Positions 53,758-61,952 of a DNA stretch of 64,000 nt are shown here, in pieces. The notes under the pieces were generated by a model. It was not told where the DNA came from. It did not search any database and worked only from the letters and a program-made list of their open reading frames with translations. Both the position numbers and the translations under genes were made by a program. Source of the DNA: Verrucomicrobiota bacterium (GTDB lineage Bacteria > Verrucomicrobiota > Verrucomicrobiia > Opitutales > Opitutaceae); the NCBI GenBank assembly GCA_023399155.1, contig JAEWQP010000022.1:62001-126000 (forward strand), read 5' to 3'. The first letter of the stretch is position 1; every line of letters begins with the position of its first letter.

Positions 53758-54780
53758 ATGGACCCCGCGCCCCCGACCTGGGCCTCGCTGGACGATGTGG
53801 CCCTCCTCGAGTGGCGTATCCGCTCGCTGGATTTGCGCCTCGCGGGCACGCGGCTGGAGGCGCTCGTGCAGCAGCTCCACGCCGAGCTCGCGCAGCGCGG
53901 GCTCGTATTCATGCCGCCCTGCCACATCGGCGACGAGTGGTTCGTGCCGGTGGGGATACCGGCGATCTTCATACCGTTCTTCCTGGCGCACGAGCGGCTG
54001 CGCGAACTCGAGCGCCGGATGGTGCTGGAGGTGGAGGGCGAGAGCGAGGCGTGGTTCCTCAAGCTCATGCGCCACGAGGCGGCGCACGCCTATTCCTACG
54101 CCTACCGGCTCCAGCACAAGCGCCGCTGGCAGCAGACCTTCGGCCTCGCGTCGACCGAGGACACGGGGTTCTACCGGCCGCGGCCGTTCAGCCGCAGCTA
54201 CGTGCTGCATCTCGACGACTGGTACGCGCAGGCGCATCCCGACGAGGACTTCGCCGAGACCTTCGCGGTCTGGCTCACCCCGGGCTTGGACTGGCGCGCG
54301 CGCTACCGGGGGTGGAAGGCGCTGCAGAAGCTCGAATACGTCGACGAACTCATGCGCTCACTCGCGGACCGGCCGCCGGTCCACCAGCCGGTCTACCGCC
54401 CGTCCGACTACGACTGCCTGGGGGTGAAGCTCAAGACCTACTACCAGCGCAAGCGGCGGCTCTACGAGGATTCGTATCCGGATTTTTATGACAAGGATCT
54501 GCGCACGCTCTTCCCCGCCGTGCCCGCGGGCGCACCGGCGCACAAGGCCGCGGCCTGGCTGCGCGGTCACCGGCGCGCGGTGATGGACGCGGTCTGCGAC
54601 TGGACCAACGAGAAGAAATTCCGCGTCGACGGCCTCCTGCACCGGTTGACCGACCGCTGCGCCGAGCTCGGCCTGCAGGTTGGCTCGGACGACCAGGGCG
54701 CCCCGCTGCGCGTCGTCTCGTATGTGACGACATTGGTGATGAACTATCTTTTCACCGGGCGGTTCAAGCGTTCAAAATGA
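53758..54780 (+). CDS. Putative zinc metallopeptidase (HEAAH) paired with an ATP-grasp ligase
   Basis: This protein of about 340 residues has a zincin-like motif HEAAH at residues 106-110 (LMRHEAAHAYSYAY) and a likely third ligand E167 in DEDFAETFAVWL, the H-E-x-x-H plus downstream glutamate arrangement. It has no signal peptide and no membrane segment, so it is cytoplasmic. The rest is rich in arginine and aromatic residues, with ADRPPVHQPVYRPSDYDCLG as a conserved-looking block. The ATP-grasp gene starts 16 bases after its stop, so the pair is almost certainly an operon. The ATG at 53758 is used; 53701 lies in the upstream terminator. Confidence 0.72.
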   Translation: MDPAPPTWASLDDVALLEWRIRSLDLRLAGTRLEALVQQLHAELAQRGLVFMPPCHIGDEWFVPVGIPAIFIPFFLAHERLRELERRMVLEVEGESEAWFLKLMRHEAAHAYSYAYRLQHKRRWQQTFGLASTEDTGFYRPRPFSRSYVLHLDDWYAQAHPDEDFAETFAVWLTPGLDWRARYRGWKALQKLEYVDELMRSLADRPPVHQPVYRPSDYDCLGVKLKTYYQRKRRLYEDSYPDFYDKDLRTLFPAVPAGAPAHKAAAWLRGHRRAVMDAVCDWTNEKKFRVDGLLHRLTDRCAELGLQVGSDDQGAPLRVVSYVTTLVMNYLFTGRFKRSK

Positions 54781-54796
54781 GCGCCGGGACCACTGC

Positions 54797-55819
54797 ATGA
54801 AAAAACGCGGACTGCGCATACTCGCGCTCTTTGACCTCGGGGAACCGACGGCGCTCGACCAGGACTTCACCGAGGCCCTCCAGACGGAGGCCTGGAAGAC
54901 CGAGGCCGACGTGCTGCGCGCGCTGCGCAGCCTGGGCCACGAGGTGGAGTATCAGGCGATCCACGACGACACCGACCTGCTGCGGCGCAAGCTGCAGGGC
55001 TTTCCCGCCGACATCATCTTCAACCTCGTCGAGGAGTTCCGGAACAACCGCTCCTTCGACCAGAATGTCGCGTCCTTCCTCGAGCTCAACGGGATGCCCT
55101 TCACCGGCTGCGGGTCCACCGGGCTCACGTTGTGCCGCAACAAGGGCATCTCGAAGAAGATCCTCGGCTACCACCGCATCCGCGTGCCGCAGTTTGCGAT
55201 GATCGCGCGCGGCCGGCGCCCGGTGCGACCGCGATGGCTGCCGTTCCCGATCCTGGTCAAGCCGCTGAAGGAGGAGGCCTCGACCGGCATCTCGCAGGCG
55301 TCCTTCGTCGAGGACGACGAGGCATTTCGCGAGCGGGTGGAGTTCGTGCACGACAAGCTGGGGCAGGACGTCATCGCGGAGGAGTACATCGAGGGTCGCG
55401 AGCTCTACGCCAGCATGCTGGGCAATCATCGGGTGGACGTCTTCCCGCTGCGCGAGCTGTTGTTCCGGGAGGTGCCGCCGGATGAGCCGCGCATCGCGAC
55501 CTACACCGCAAAGTGGAACGAGGCCTACCGCCAGCGCTGGGGCATCGAGAATCGTTTTGCCGAGGACATCGCTCCGGAACTGCTGCGCGACATCCAGCGC
55601 ACCTGCCGGCGCATCTATCACCTGCTCGCCATCGACGGCTACGCGCGCCTCGACCTGCGGCTCACCTCGCAGAACGAGATCGTCTTCATCGAGGCCAATC
55701 CGAACCCGTTTCTCGCCGAGGGTGAGGACTACGCGCTTTCGGCCGAGCGGGCCGGATTGAGCTACGCGCGGCTCATCGATCGGATCGTGCGGCTGGGGAT
55801 GGCGACGGTTCGGGGATGA
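54797..55819 (+). CDS. ATP-grasp ligase, D-Ala-D-Ala-ligase-like
   Basis: This 340-residue ATP-grasp protein is of the D-alanine-D-alanine ligase subgroup. FPADIIFNLVEEFRNNRSFD and PFTGCGSTGLTLCRNKGISK correspond to the ligase's N-terminal substrate part. PFPILVKPLKEEASTGIS and IAEEYIEGRELYASML form the ATP clamp. YARLDLRLTSQNEIVFIEAN with PNPFL holds the magnesium ligands. It should form an amide bond with ATP, but pairing with a metallopeptidase rather than mur genes argues against cell-wall synthesis and for peptide or small-molecule ligation. The substrate is unknown. Confidence 0.8.
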   Translation: MKKRGLRILALFDLGEPTALDQDFTEALQTEAWKTEADVLRALRSLGHEVEYQAIHDDTDLLRRKLQGFPADIIFNLVEEFRNNRSFDQNVASFLELNGMPFTGCGSTGLTLCRNKGISKKILGYHRIRVPQFAMIARGRRPVRPRWLPFPILVKPLKEEASTGISQASFVEDDEAFRERVEFVHDKLGQDVIAEEYIEGRELYASMLGNHRVDVFPLRELLFREVPPDEPRIATYTAKWNEAYRQRWGIENRFAEDIAPELLRDIQRTCRRIYHLLAIDGYARLDLRLTSQNEIVFIEANPNPFLAEGEDYALSAERAGLSYARLIDRIVRLGMATVRG

Positions 55820-55886
55820 GCTGGTGTGTTGCGCAGCACGACGTGCGCGCCTGCCACGCCGCCGCGGGCCGGACACCAAAAAGAAG

Positions 55887-55915
55887 AACGGCGCCCGAAC
55901 CCAACGGGCGCCGTT
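55887..55915. terminator. Terminator between the ATP-grasp and DUF3016 genes
   Basis: An 11-bp perfect stem (AACGGCGCCCG with CGGGCGCCGTT) with a seven-base loop. On the minus strand it is followed by a T-rich stretch (CTTCTTTTTGG), so it suits the DUF3016 gene best while also facing the ATP-grasp gene. Confidence 0.65.
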
Positions 55916-55985
55916 CATTTCCTAACCCAATCCAGCTGCTGCCATGGAGCCGGACCCCTCCGGCTCCAGAAGTGTCATTGCGCGC

Positions 55986-56522
55986 TCAGGCGTGGCCCTT
56001 GCTGATTTTCTTGCCGAGGCCGTGGATGAAGTCGCGCAGGAGGTCGGCCTCAATGCGGGTATAATCCGTATTGCTCGGCATGCGCACGCGCATGTCATAG
56101 GCCATGTCTTCCAGGCGTTCGGAACCGGAAAGGACCACGTTGCCGGCGGCATCGCTCACCGAATACTCGAATGTCAGGCGCGGCGGGAAGACTCCCCGAT
56201 ACTCGCGCACGTCCCGAAAATCGAGACGCTGGTAGGGGTTGACGTCGCCGGCGAGGTCGATGTCGGTGAAACGGATGCTGAGCACATATCCCGGGGGCAG
56301 GGCATTGCCGGCGGCCCGTTCGATGGCGCGGTCGAGTTCCCGCTGCAGGGCTTCGGCGTCCCGCTTCAGGTAGCTTTCGGACATCCGGAAGTCGGTGAAC
56401 TTTTCCGGTTCGTGGTAGGCGACTTGCGCCGCAGCCTTCGAGCCGTCGTCGGAGCCCGCGAACGCAACGCTCGAGGCAGCGAGAACGGTGGCGGTGATAA
56501 CGGTGAAGATTTTCGTGTTCAT
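55986..56522 (-). CDS. DUF3016 family exported protein
   Basis: This protein of about 178 residues has a signal peptide (KIFTVITATVLAASSVAFAG) and the DUF3016 pattern: VAYHEPEKFTDFRMSES, LPPGYVLSIRFTDIDLAGDV and a C-terminal YTRIEADLLRDFIHGLG. Family members are small periplasmic proteins of unknown function, common in gammaproteobacteria and Verrucomicrobia. The ATG at 56522 precedes the signal peptide directly; a longer start 39 bases upstream is unlikely. Confidence 0.8.
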   Translation of the reverse strand: MNTKIFTVITATVLAASSVAFAGSDDGSKAAAQVAYHEPEKFTDFRMSESYLKRDAEALQRELDRAIERAAGNALPPGYVLSIRFTDIDLAGDVNPYQRLDFRDVREYRGVFPPRLTFEYSVSDAAGNVVLSGSERLEDMAYDMRVRMPSNTDYTRIEADLLRDFIHGLGKKISKGHA

Positions 56523-56648
56523 GATGGTAAGGTAGACGGTTGTTCGCCCCCAGGGTTGCATAACTTACAGCGATGTAACGTCCGTGCAGCTCGGACGAGA
56601 TCGGAAGGGGGATTGTCAGCGGCTCGGAAGCGCGCAGAGTCCCGCCCC

Positions 56649-56948
56649 GTGATCACGCATGTCGTTGTATTCTGGACAGACAGACCCCATGGCGAAAACG
56701 CGGAGCGCCTGCTCGCCGGCGCCCGCGACTTTCTGGGCCCGATCCCGGGCATGCTGGAGTTTCGCTGTGGCCGACCGGTGCCGAGCCCGCGCGGCGTCGT
56801 GGACGACAGTTTCTCGGTCGCGATCTCGATGACGTTTGCGGACCAGACGGCGGCGGATGCCTATCAGGAACACCCGCTGCACCTGAAGTTCATCGAGCAG
56901 TGCGTGAAGCCGTATGTGAAGCGCTTCGTGGTCTACGACTGGGCGTGA
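56649..56948 (+). CDS. Dabb (stress-responsive A/B barrel) protein
   Basis: This protein of about 99 residues starts with GTG and has the Dabb domain: VITHVVVFWTDRPHGENAER, LEFRCGRPVPSPRGVVDDSF, SVAISMTFADQTAADAYQEH and the final FVVYDW. Dabb proteins are small dimeric alpha/beta barrels, often stress-induced, without a settled biochemical role. No ATG gives this frame a sensible length, hence the GTG. It is a single gene in a divergent arrangement with DUF3016. Confidence 0.8.
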   Translation: MITHVVVFWTDRPHGENAERLLAGARDFLGPIPGMLEFRCGRPVPSPRGVVDDSFSVAISMTFADQTAADAYQEHPLHLKFIEQCVKPYVKRFVVYDWA

Positions 56949-57014
56949 GCGGAAGCGCCGGGGCGCGACGGCGGCGACTTCACGGGCGCGAGCCGCGCCG
57001 GGACCCGCGCGCCC

Positions 57015-58319
57015 TCACGGCTCCACCTGCACCAGCATCCCGGTGCGGACGAGCGGCGCAAGGTAGTCGGCATTCCAGTTCGCGAGGCGGAAGCAGCCGC
57101 TGGATTCCGTGCGGCCGATCTGTTCCGGCTCGGGCGAGCCGTGGATGCCATAGGAGCCATCGCCTGCACTCAGCGCGATCCAGGCCGTGCCCACCGGATT
57201 ATTGGGGCCGGGCTGGAGGATCAGGTTGCGGCCGACCTGCTGGGCCTCGCGGGAGTCGGGAAATGTCTCGGGCCTGAATGTGTAGTTCGGATTCGGGGCC
57301 ACGGTCAGCACGGACAACTCGCCGACCGGACGCTTCTCCACGCGGCGCGCGATGCTGCAGGGGAAGTGCGCCAGGAGGTTGTTCTCGGCGTCGTAGAGCC
57401 GCAGCGTCTTGGCTGCGAGCGAGATCAGGATGTATTCAGGACGGCTGGACGGCAGCGCGCGCCTGCCGACGTTGGGCACGACCAGGACGGTGCCCGCGGC
57501 CACGGACGTCCAGTCGATCTTCGGATTGAGGCGCTTGATGTGGTTCGGGTTCGTGAGGTGGCGCTCGGCGACCGCCTCGAGCACGGTCGAGTAACCCATG
57601 AAATCGAGTTCCGAGCGTTGCACCCAACCCTTCGGCCAGGGTCGGAGCCGGTCGATGTCCGCCTGGGTGACCGAATAGTGGCGGAGCGGCTGTTCCTTCA
57701 GCTTGAGGGCCTCCCGCGTGGGATTGTCGAGTTGGCCAGTGACGCGCAATCCATGTTTCTCCTGGAAGGCCGCGACCGCGTTGCGCGTCTGTCCGCCCCA
57801 GGCTCCGTCGATCGAACCGGGGCAGATCGCGTCGCGCATCAGGGCGACCTGCGCTTCGAACACATCGCGTGGCACGCGTGGCCGGAAGTCCTTTTCCACA
57901 GGGGTCGCACGTTCGGGCGCCGCGGGGTTGTCCGCTCCGGGCGCAGCGGGCGGCGTCGGCTTCGCAAGCGCCGGACCCGGGGCCGCCGTCGGCGGGGTCG
58001 CCTGGACTCCGGCGGGCGGCGCGGCGGCGTCGGGCGCGGAGATGCCCGGCGCCGGTCCAGCGAAATCAAACGCCACCGGGGCGGGCGGAGCGGTGTCTGC
58101 CTCCCCGAGGGAACTCATCGGCTCCGAAGCCTCAGGCACGGTCTCGTCGATCGGCAGTTTCGGGAGCGCGGGCTGCCGGGCCTGGAGATACCAAAAGGCT
58201 CCGGCTGCGACCACGACCAGGACGAGCACCGCGAGCAGGAGCCGGCCACGGGTTCCGCGCCGCCGGCCTCCGGAAGCACGGGCCAGGGTGGCGAGGGGGA
58301 GACGACGCGAAACGGACAT
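57015..58319 (-). CDS. L,D-transpeptidase (YkuD) with peptidoglycan-binding domain
   Basis: This protein of about 434 residues crosslinks peptidoglycan through a cysteine. It has a membrane anchor (LLLAVLVLVVVAAGAFWYL), a long proline/alanine linker (residues about 45-145) and a peptidoglycan-binding helix bundle (DGAWGGQTRNAVAAFQEKHG). The YkuD catalytic domain ends in GIHGSPEPEQIGRTESSGCF with H393 and C409. The segment AERHLTNPNHIKRLNP, then AGTVLVVPN, between them resembles a LysM-type module. The start at 58319 (MSVSRRLPLATL) precedes the anchor; 27 earlier residues look non-coding. Confidence 0.88.
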   Translation of the reverse strand: MSVSRRLPLATLARASGGRRRGTRGRLLLAVLVLVVVAAGAFWYLQARQPALPKLPIDETVPEASEPMSSLGEADTAPPAPVAFDFAGPAPGISAPDAAAPPAGVQATPPTAAPGPALAKPTPPAAPGADNPAAPERATPVEKDFRPRVPRDVFEAQVALMRDAICPGSIDGAWGGQTRNAVAAFQEKHGLRVTGQLDNPTREALKLKEQPLRHYSVTQADIDRLRPWPKGWVQRSELDFMGYSTVLEAVAERHLTNPNHIKRLNPKIDWTSVAAGTVLVVPNVGRRALPSSRPEYILISLAAKTLRLYDAENNLLAHFPCSIARRVEKRPVGELSVLTVAPNPNYTFRPETFPDSREAQQVGRNLILQPGPNNPVGTAWIALSAGDGSYGIHGSPEPEQIGRTESSGCFRLANWNADYLAPLVRTGMLVQVEP

Positions 58320-58571
58320 GGCGGGATTCAAGAGCGGGGAATGCTTGGCCCGAGGCTGCATGGGATTGGCTTCGACGGCGACCTGAAAAACGGCGGGCAC
58401 CCCGCCGCAGCCGAATCCCGTCCGCAGAAGGCGTCCAAGACCTGCGGCTCGCGCGGTTCACGCGCGGTGAAACCGCGCCGCGCGTCGAACGCGCGCGCCG
58501 GCCTCAAGGTCATCGGCCGGGGGCCGATGGACGAGACGTCGGGGAACACCTGCGCCGACGTCTCGCATCAC

Positions 58572-59003
58572 ATGACTCCTCCTCTTGCCCTTGAGAAGAT
58601 CCGCACGGCATTTGTGCGGATGGATACCTTCTACGGACGCACCGTCTTCGACGAGTGGGCCGTGCTGAGCATCGAGGGGCCGCGCATTGCCGTTCTGGCC
58701 TACGAGGGACCCCGCAGGGACACCTTTGCCGAGCAGGTGCGCAGGGACTTGGTGACGCTTCAGAACGAGACGCAGAACGAGCGGCGGGATCCCGGCGCAT
58801 TTGCGTTCTCGCGCGAGGCGGAGGGGCCGGCCGTCGATGCCTACATCGTGCTCGGCACCTCGTTGTATCTGGTCTGCAACAACACGCAGGAGTCGATCGC
58901 GCAACTCGCGCTCGATCCGCAGTGGCGCAAAGCCCAGGTGCCCTTCGCCGACCTCGCGGAGCTCTTCCGTCACCATCCGCTGATCAGCGCGCCGGTGAGC
59001 TGA
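58572..59003 (+). CDS. Conserved-looking small protein, function unknown
   Basis: I do not recognise this protein of about 143 residues. It is an alpha/beta protein without signal or membrane segments: ALEKIRTAFVRMDTFYGRTV, FDEWAVLSIEGPRIAVLAYE, DAYIVLGTSLYLVCNNTQES and a helical end ELFRHHPLI. The pattern looks like a small cytoplasmic adaptor or regulatory domain. An ATG 45 bases upstream (58527) is also in frame. It converges with the CaCA-like gene seven bases away. Confidence 0.6.
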   Translation: MTPPLALEKIRTAFVRMDTFYGRTVFDEWAVLSIEGPRIAVLAYEGPRRDTFAEQVRRDLVTLQNETQNERRDPGAFAFSREAEGPAVDAYIVLGTSLYLVCNNTQESIAQLALDPQWRKAQVPFADLAELFRHHPLISAPVS

Positions 59004-59009
59004 GGCGGG

Positions 59010-60005
59010 TCAGCGGAATCCGGCGATCAGGAACCAGCCATAGGCACCCGCCAGCGCCAGGCCAAGGGGGCGCGAGAGCGAGCCGTTCCAGGCGAGCACG
59101 ACGGCGTGCACGGCCACGGCGACGCCGATGACGGCCAGCCCCGGCGTGAGAAACGCCGGCACTGCGATCGGCGCCCCGAGTGCGGCGAGGCCGACGCACA
59201 ACGGAATGCAGATGTGCCCGTCGCCCAGCTGCGAGCTGTAGACGACCTCCGCGCGTTCCGTCCGGGCGTAGTGCACCGCGAGGATGGCGTTGGGCAGGAC
59301 CATCACCCAGCCGGTGAGCCAGCCGATGCCGTGTTCGCCCAGCACGCCGGCGCCGGCGCCCTCGACCCACGCGACCATCGCCTCGACCGACACGTAGATC
59401 ATCGCCCCGGAGGCGAGCATCGCCGCGCCATCGAGCAGGAGCAGCGGATGAAAGCGACGGTTGGCGTGAATGTTGGATTTCAGCGTATCCACCACCTGGA
59501 GGCACTGCCAGAACAGGAAGACGCCGATGAGCACCACGCCGTCGGTCCGGTCGAGCGTGCCGTCGCGCGCCAGGATCCAGAGCAGCGCGGCGAAGAAGCC
59601 CGCGGCCGCGAGGGTCAGCGCGAGCGAGAGCCGGTTGAGCCGCGAGACGCGCAACGCCTTGGCCGAGCGGCGACCCGGCGCGACACTCAGACCCCAGAGC
59701 AGCGCCGGGAGGCCGAGGAGGAGCGTCAGGTTCGTGACGTTGTTGACCAGGGCATTGACCACCACCTCCGAGCCCGGGCGAGCGTCGCGCAGAACCAGCG
59801 CGACGAACACGAGGTTGCCCAGCCCGGAACAGTACGGCATCGCGATCGTGCCGAGCGCGGTGCCCTCCAACCCGTGCCGCGACATCGATTCGAGCGACCA
59901 GACGAGCGCCAGCGAGGCGAGGAGGAACACCGGCACGCTGGACCACGCATGGGCGGCGAACAGTGCCTGCACGTGGGCGAACACCGACGGATCCGGGGCG
60001 TTCAT
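59010..60005 (-). CDS. CaCA-like sodium/calcium exchanger family membrane protein
   Basis: This protein of about 331 residues has roughly ten membrane helices and two related segments: IAMPYCSGLGNLVFVALVLR with NALVNNVTNLTLLLGLPALL in the first half, and VMVLPNAILAVHYARTERAE with SSQLGDGHICIPLCVGLAAL in the second. These echo the inverted alpha repeats of the CaCA family, but the usual G-S-N-x-x-N and P-E motifs are modified (V-N-N-V-T-N, P-N-A). Ion specificity may therefore differ from the canonical exchanger at 12927. The ATG at 60005 is used; the frame upstream is G/R-rich and unlikely to be coding. Confidence 0.65.
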   Translation of the reverse strand: MNAPDPSVFAHVQALFAAHAWSSVPVFLLASLALVWSLESMSRHGLEGTALGTIAMPYCSGLGNLVFVALVLRDARPGSEVVVNALVNNVTNLTLLLGLPALLWGLSVAPGRRSAKALRVSRLNRLSLALTLAAAGFFAALLWILARDGTLDRTDGVVLIGVFLFWQCLQVVDTLKSNIHANRRFHPLLLLDGAAMLASGAMIYVSVEAMVAWVEGAGAGVLGEHGIGWLTGWVMVLPNAILAVHYARTERAEVVYSSQLGDGHICIPLCVGLAALGAPIAVPAFLTPGLAVIGVAVAVHAVVLAWNGSLSRPLGLALAGAYGWFLIAGFR

Positions 60006-60275
60006 GCGCGGGTACGGCGGATCGGGACGGACCTTGCGGTCGGTCGGCTCAACACGCACGAACGTGCCATAGGTGAGGGTGCAGGCATCAGCTCTTCTAT
60101 CTTCGGGGCCGCGCCCCCGGACTTTACCCCGCCTCGCTACCGCGGCGCAAAAGCCGAAAACTGTCGCACGGCCGGCGGGAACCTGTCGGCATCCACGTGC
60201 GGATCCGCCGCTCCGGGCGTTCCGTCGTGGAACCACGCCTCCGCTGCCGGAGCCACTCTTCTTCCCCCCCGCCGC

Positions 60276-61940
60276 GTGCGCACGCATCGTCCTCCTTCCC
60301 TGCCATTCGCCCCGGCGCGGGTGGTTCTCCTCGCACTCGGATTCCTTCTCGGGGCGCCCGCAGTCGTGGCCCAGGACGAGACCGCCTTGCGGGCCGCGCT
60401 CGACCGCCAGGCCGGGAACTGGTCGGGCGAGGTGCGGGTCGAGGCGATGGACGGATTCGTGCTCAAGACGCTGCAGGCGACGCGTCGCGCCACCTGGGAG
60501 CGCGAGGTGCTCGTGGTCGAGACGACCCTGCGCGACGCCTCAGGGGAGTACGTCGTCATGGCGCGTCAGGCGGTGCGGCTCGGTCGTCTCGAGTCGACCG
60601 TCCGCCGTCCCGGACAGCCGGAGGATCGGTTCCTGGGCGATGTGCAGGCCGGGGCGCTCGTCTGGACCAACGCCGAGGGAAACCGCCGCGACGCGCGCGA
60701 GCAGGTGAGCGAACGCGCGGGCGAGTTCGTCCTCGACACCTCGAGTGTCGAGCCGATGCGCGCCCTGGGTCTTTCCGGCCTCGTGCGCCTCGAGGGCCGT
60801 TTTGTGCGTCCGGTCCCGCAGGTTGCGGCGGTCGTGCCGGCTGTGGACGCGAGCGCCGTCCCCGCGAACGAGTCGCTCGAAGCGGAACGACGCGTTGTCG
60901 GGGAACTTCGGATACAGTTGGCGGCGATGGAGCAGCGCCTGGCCGAAGCGGACGAGCGGGGCCGCGACGCGGCCGCGGGAGCCGGCGTGCTCGAGCAGCT
61001 TCGCGCCCGCCTAGCCGAGGTGGTGTCCGAGCGAGACGCCCTGCGCGAGGACTTGGAGGTGATGCGGCGTCGCGAGACAGCCGCCGCGTCCGAGGCCGGG
61101 CAGCGGAGCGCGCTGGAGACGCAGCTGGCCGCGCGCGACGATGAACTGGCGGCTGCCATGACCGAGCGCGATGCGGTGCGCGCGCGCCTCACCGCAGGCG
61201 AGGCCGCAATGGCGCAGCAACAGCGCGATCACGAAAGGCTCGTCGCTGCCAGCGCCCAACTCGAACAGGAGCGGACCGCATTGGCGGCGCGCGTGCGCGA
61301 TCTCGAGGGCCGGCTCGCGCAGCCGCCGGCCGGCAATCGGAATGAGGCGATGCCTTCGGACGCTGGGAATCCCCCGGAGGGACAGTCCGGCGCGAGTGTT
61401 TCGCGAGAACACCTGATCGCGCAGCTTCAGCAGATGGAGCGGCGCGTCCTGGAGTTCGAGTCCGAGCGCAACGCCGCACGCGAACAGCTCGCGCTGGCGC
61501 AGCGGCAGGTCGAGGAGACGCGACGCCTGCGCGACGACACCCTGCTTCGTTTTCAGGCCGTCGTGAGCGAGCTGAACGCCCTCCGCGAGGAGAAGGACCG
61601 GCTCGCTCGTGCCAACGTCTCACTCCAGGCGGAGGTGCGTTCCGCCCAGGTGCCCTCGCGGTCCGCAGTCGCCGGAGGCACCACGCCAGCAGGGGCTGCC
61701 TCCGAGGCGCCGCCGCCCGCCACCACCTTCGACGGCAAGACGGCGGACATGGTCATCGCCGCGCTGCAGATCATCGGGGTGACGCGCGGCGAGGACGAGG
61801 ACAAGGTCATCCTCGACGGTCGTGTCCACCGCAATGGCGACCTCGTCGAGGCGCAACTCGGCATCACCTTCCTGCGCATCGAGGGCAATGCGCTGGTCTT
61901 CCAGGATCGCCGGGGCCGCGAGTACCGCCGGCGTTTCTGA
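60276..61940 (+). CDS. Exported coiled-coil protein, function unknown
   Basis: This protein of about 554 residues starts with GTG and has a signal peptide (VVLLALGFLLGAPAVVAQ). A beta-rich N-terminal domain comes first (residues about 35-185). A long alanine/glutamate/arginine coiled coil follows (about 200-470, e.g. AMEQRLAEADERGRDAAAG), and then a 60-residue C-terminal domain (DKVILDGRVHRNGDLVEAQL). It resembles periplasmic structural or scaffold proteins, but no family is recognised. A GTG 45 bases later (60321) is possible but would remove the positively charged start of the signal peptide. It diverges from the CaCA-like gene and converges with the ROK gene. Confidence 0.65.
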   Translation: MRTHRPPSLPFAPARVVLLALGFLLGAPAVVAQDETALRAALDRQAGNWSGEVRVEAMDGFVLKTLQATRRATWEREVLVVETTLRDASGEYVVMARQAVRLGRLESTVRRPGQPEDRFLGDVQAGALVWTNAEGNRRDAREQVSERAGEFVLDTSSVEPMRALGLSGLVRLEGRFVRPVPQVAAVVPAVDASAVPANESLEAERRVVGELRIQLAAMEQRLAEADERGRDAAAGAGVLEQLRARLAEVVSERDALREDLEVMRRRETAAASEAGQRSALETQLAARDDELAAAMTERDAVRARLTAGEAAMAQQQRDHERLVAASAQLEQERTALAARVRDLEGRLAQPPAGNRNEAMPSDAGNPPEGQSGASVSREHLIAQLQQMERRVLEFESERNAAREQLALAQRQVEETRRLRDDTLLRFQAVVSELNALREEKDRLARANVSLQAEVRSAQVPSRSAVAGGTTPAGAASEAPPPATTFDGKTADMVIAALQIIGVTRGEDEDKVILDGRVHRNGDLVEAQLGITFLRIEGNALVFQDRRGREYRRRF

Positions 61941-61952
61941 GCGGTCCGCTGC

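Noticed and set aside
54797..55819. Housekeeping D-Ala-D-Ala ligase (ddl)
   Set aside because: The motifs are of that subgroup, but the context is a metallopeptidase gene rather than a mur/fts cluster, so a specific ddl name is not justified.
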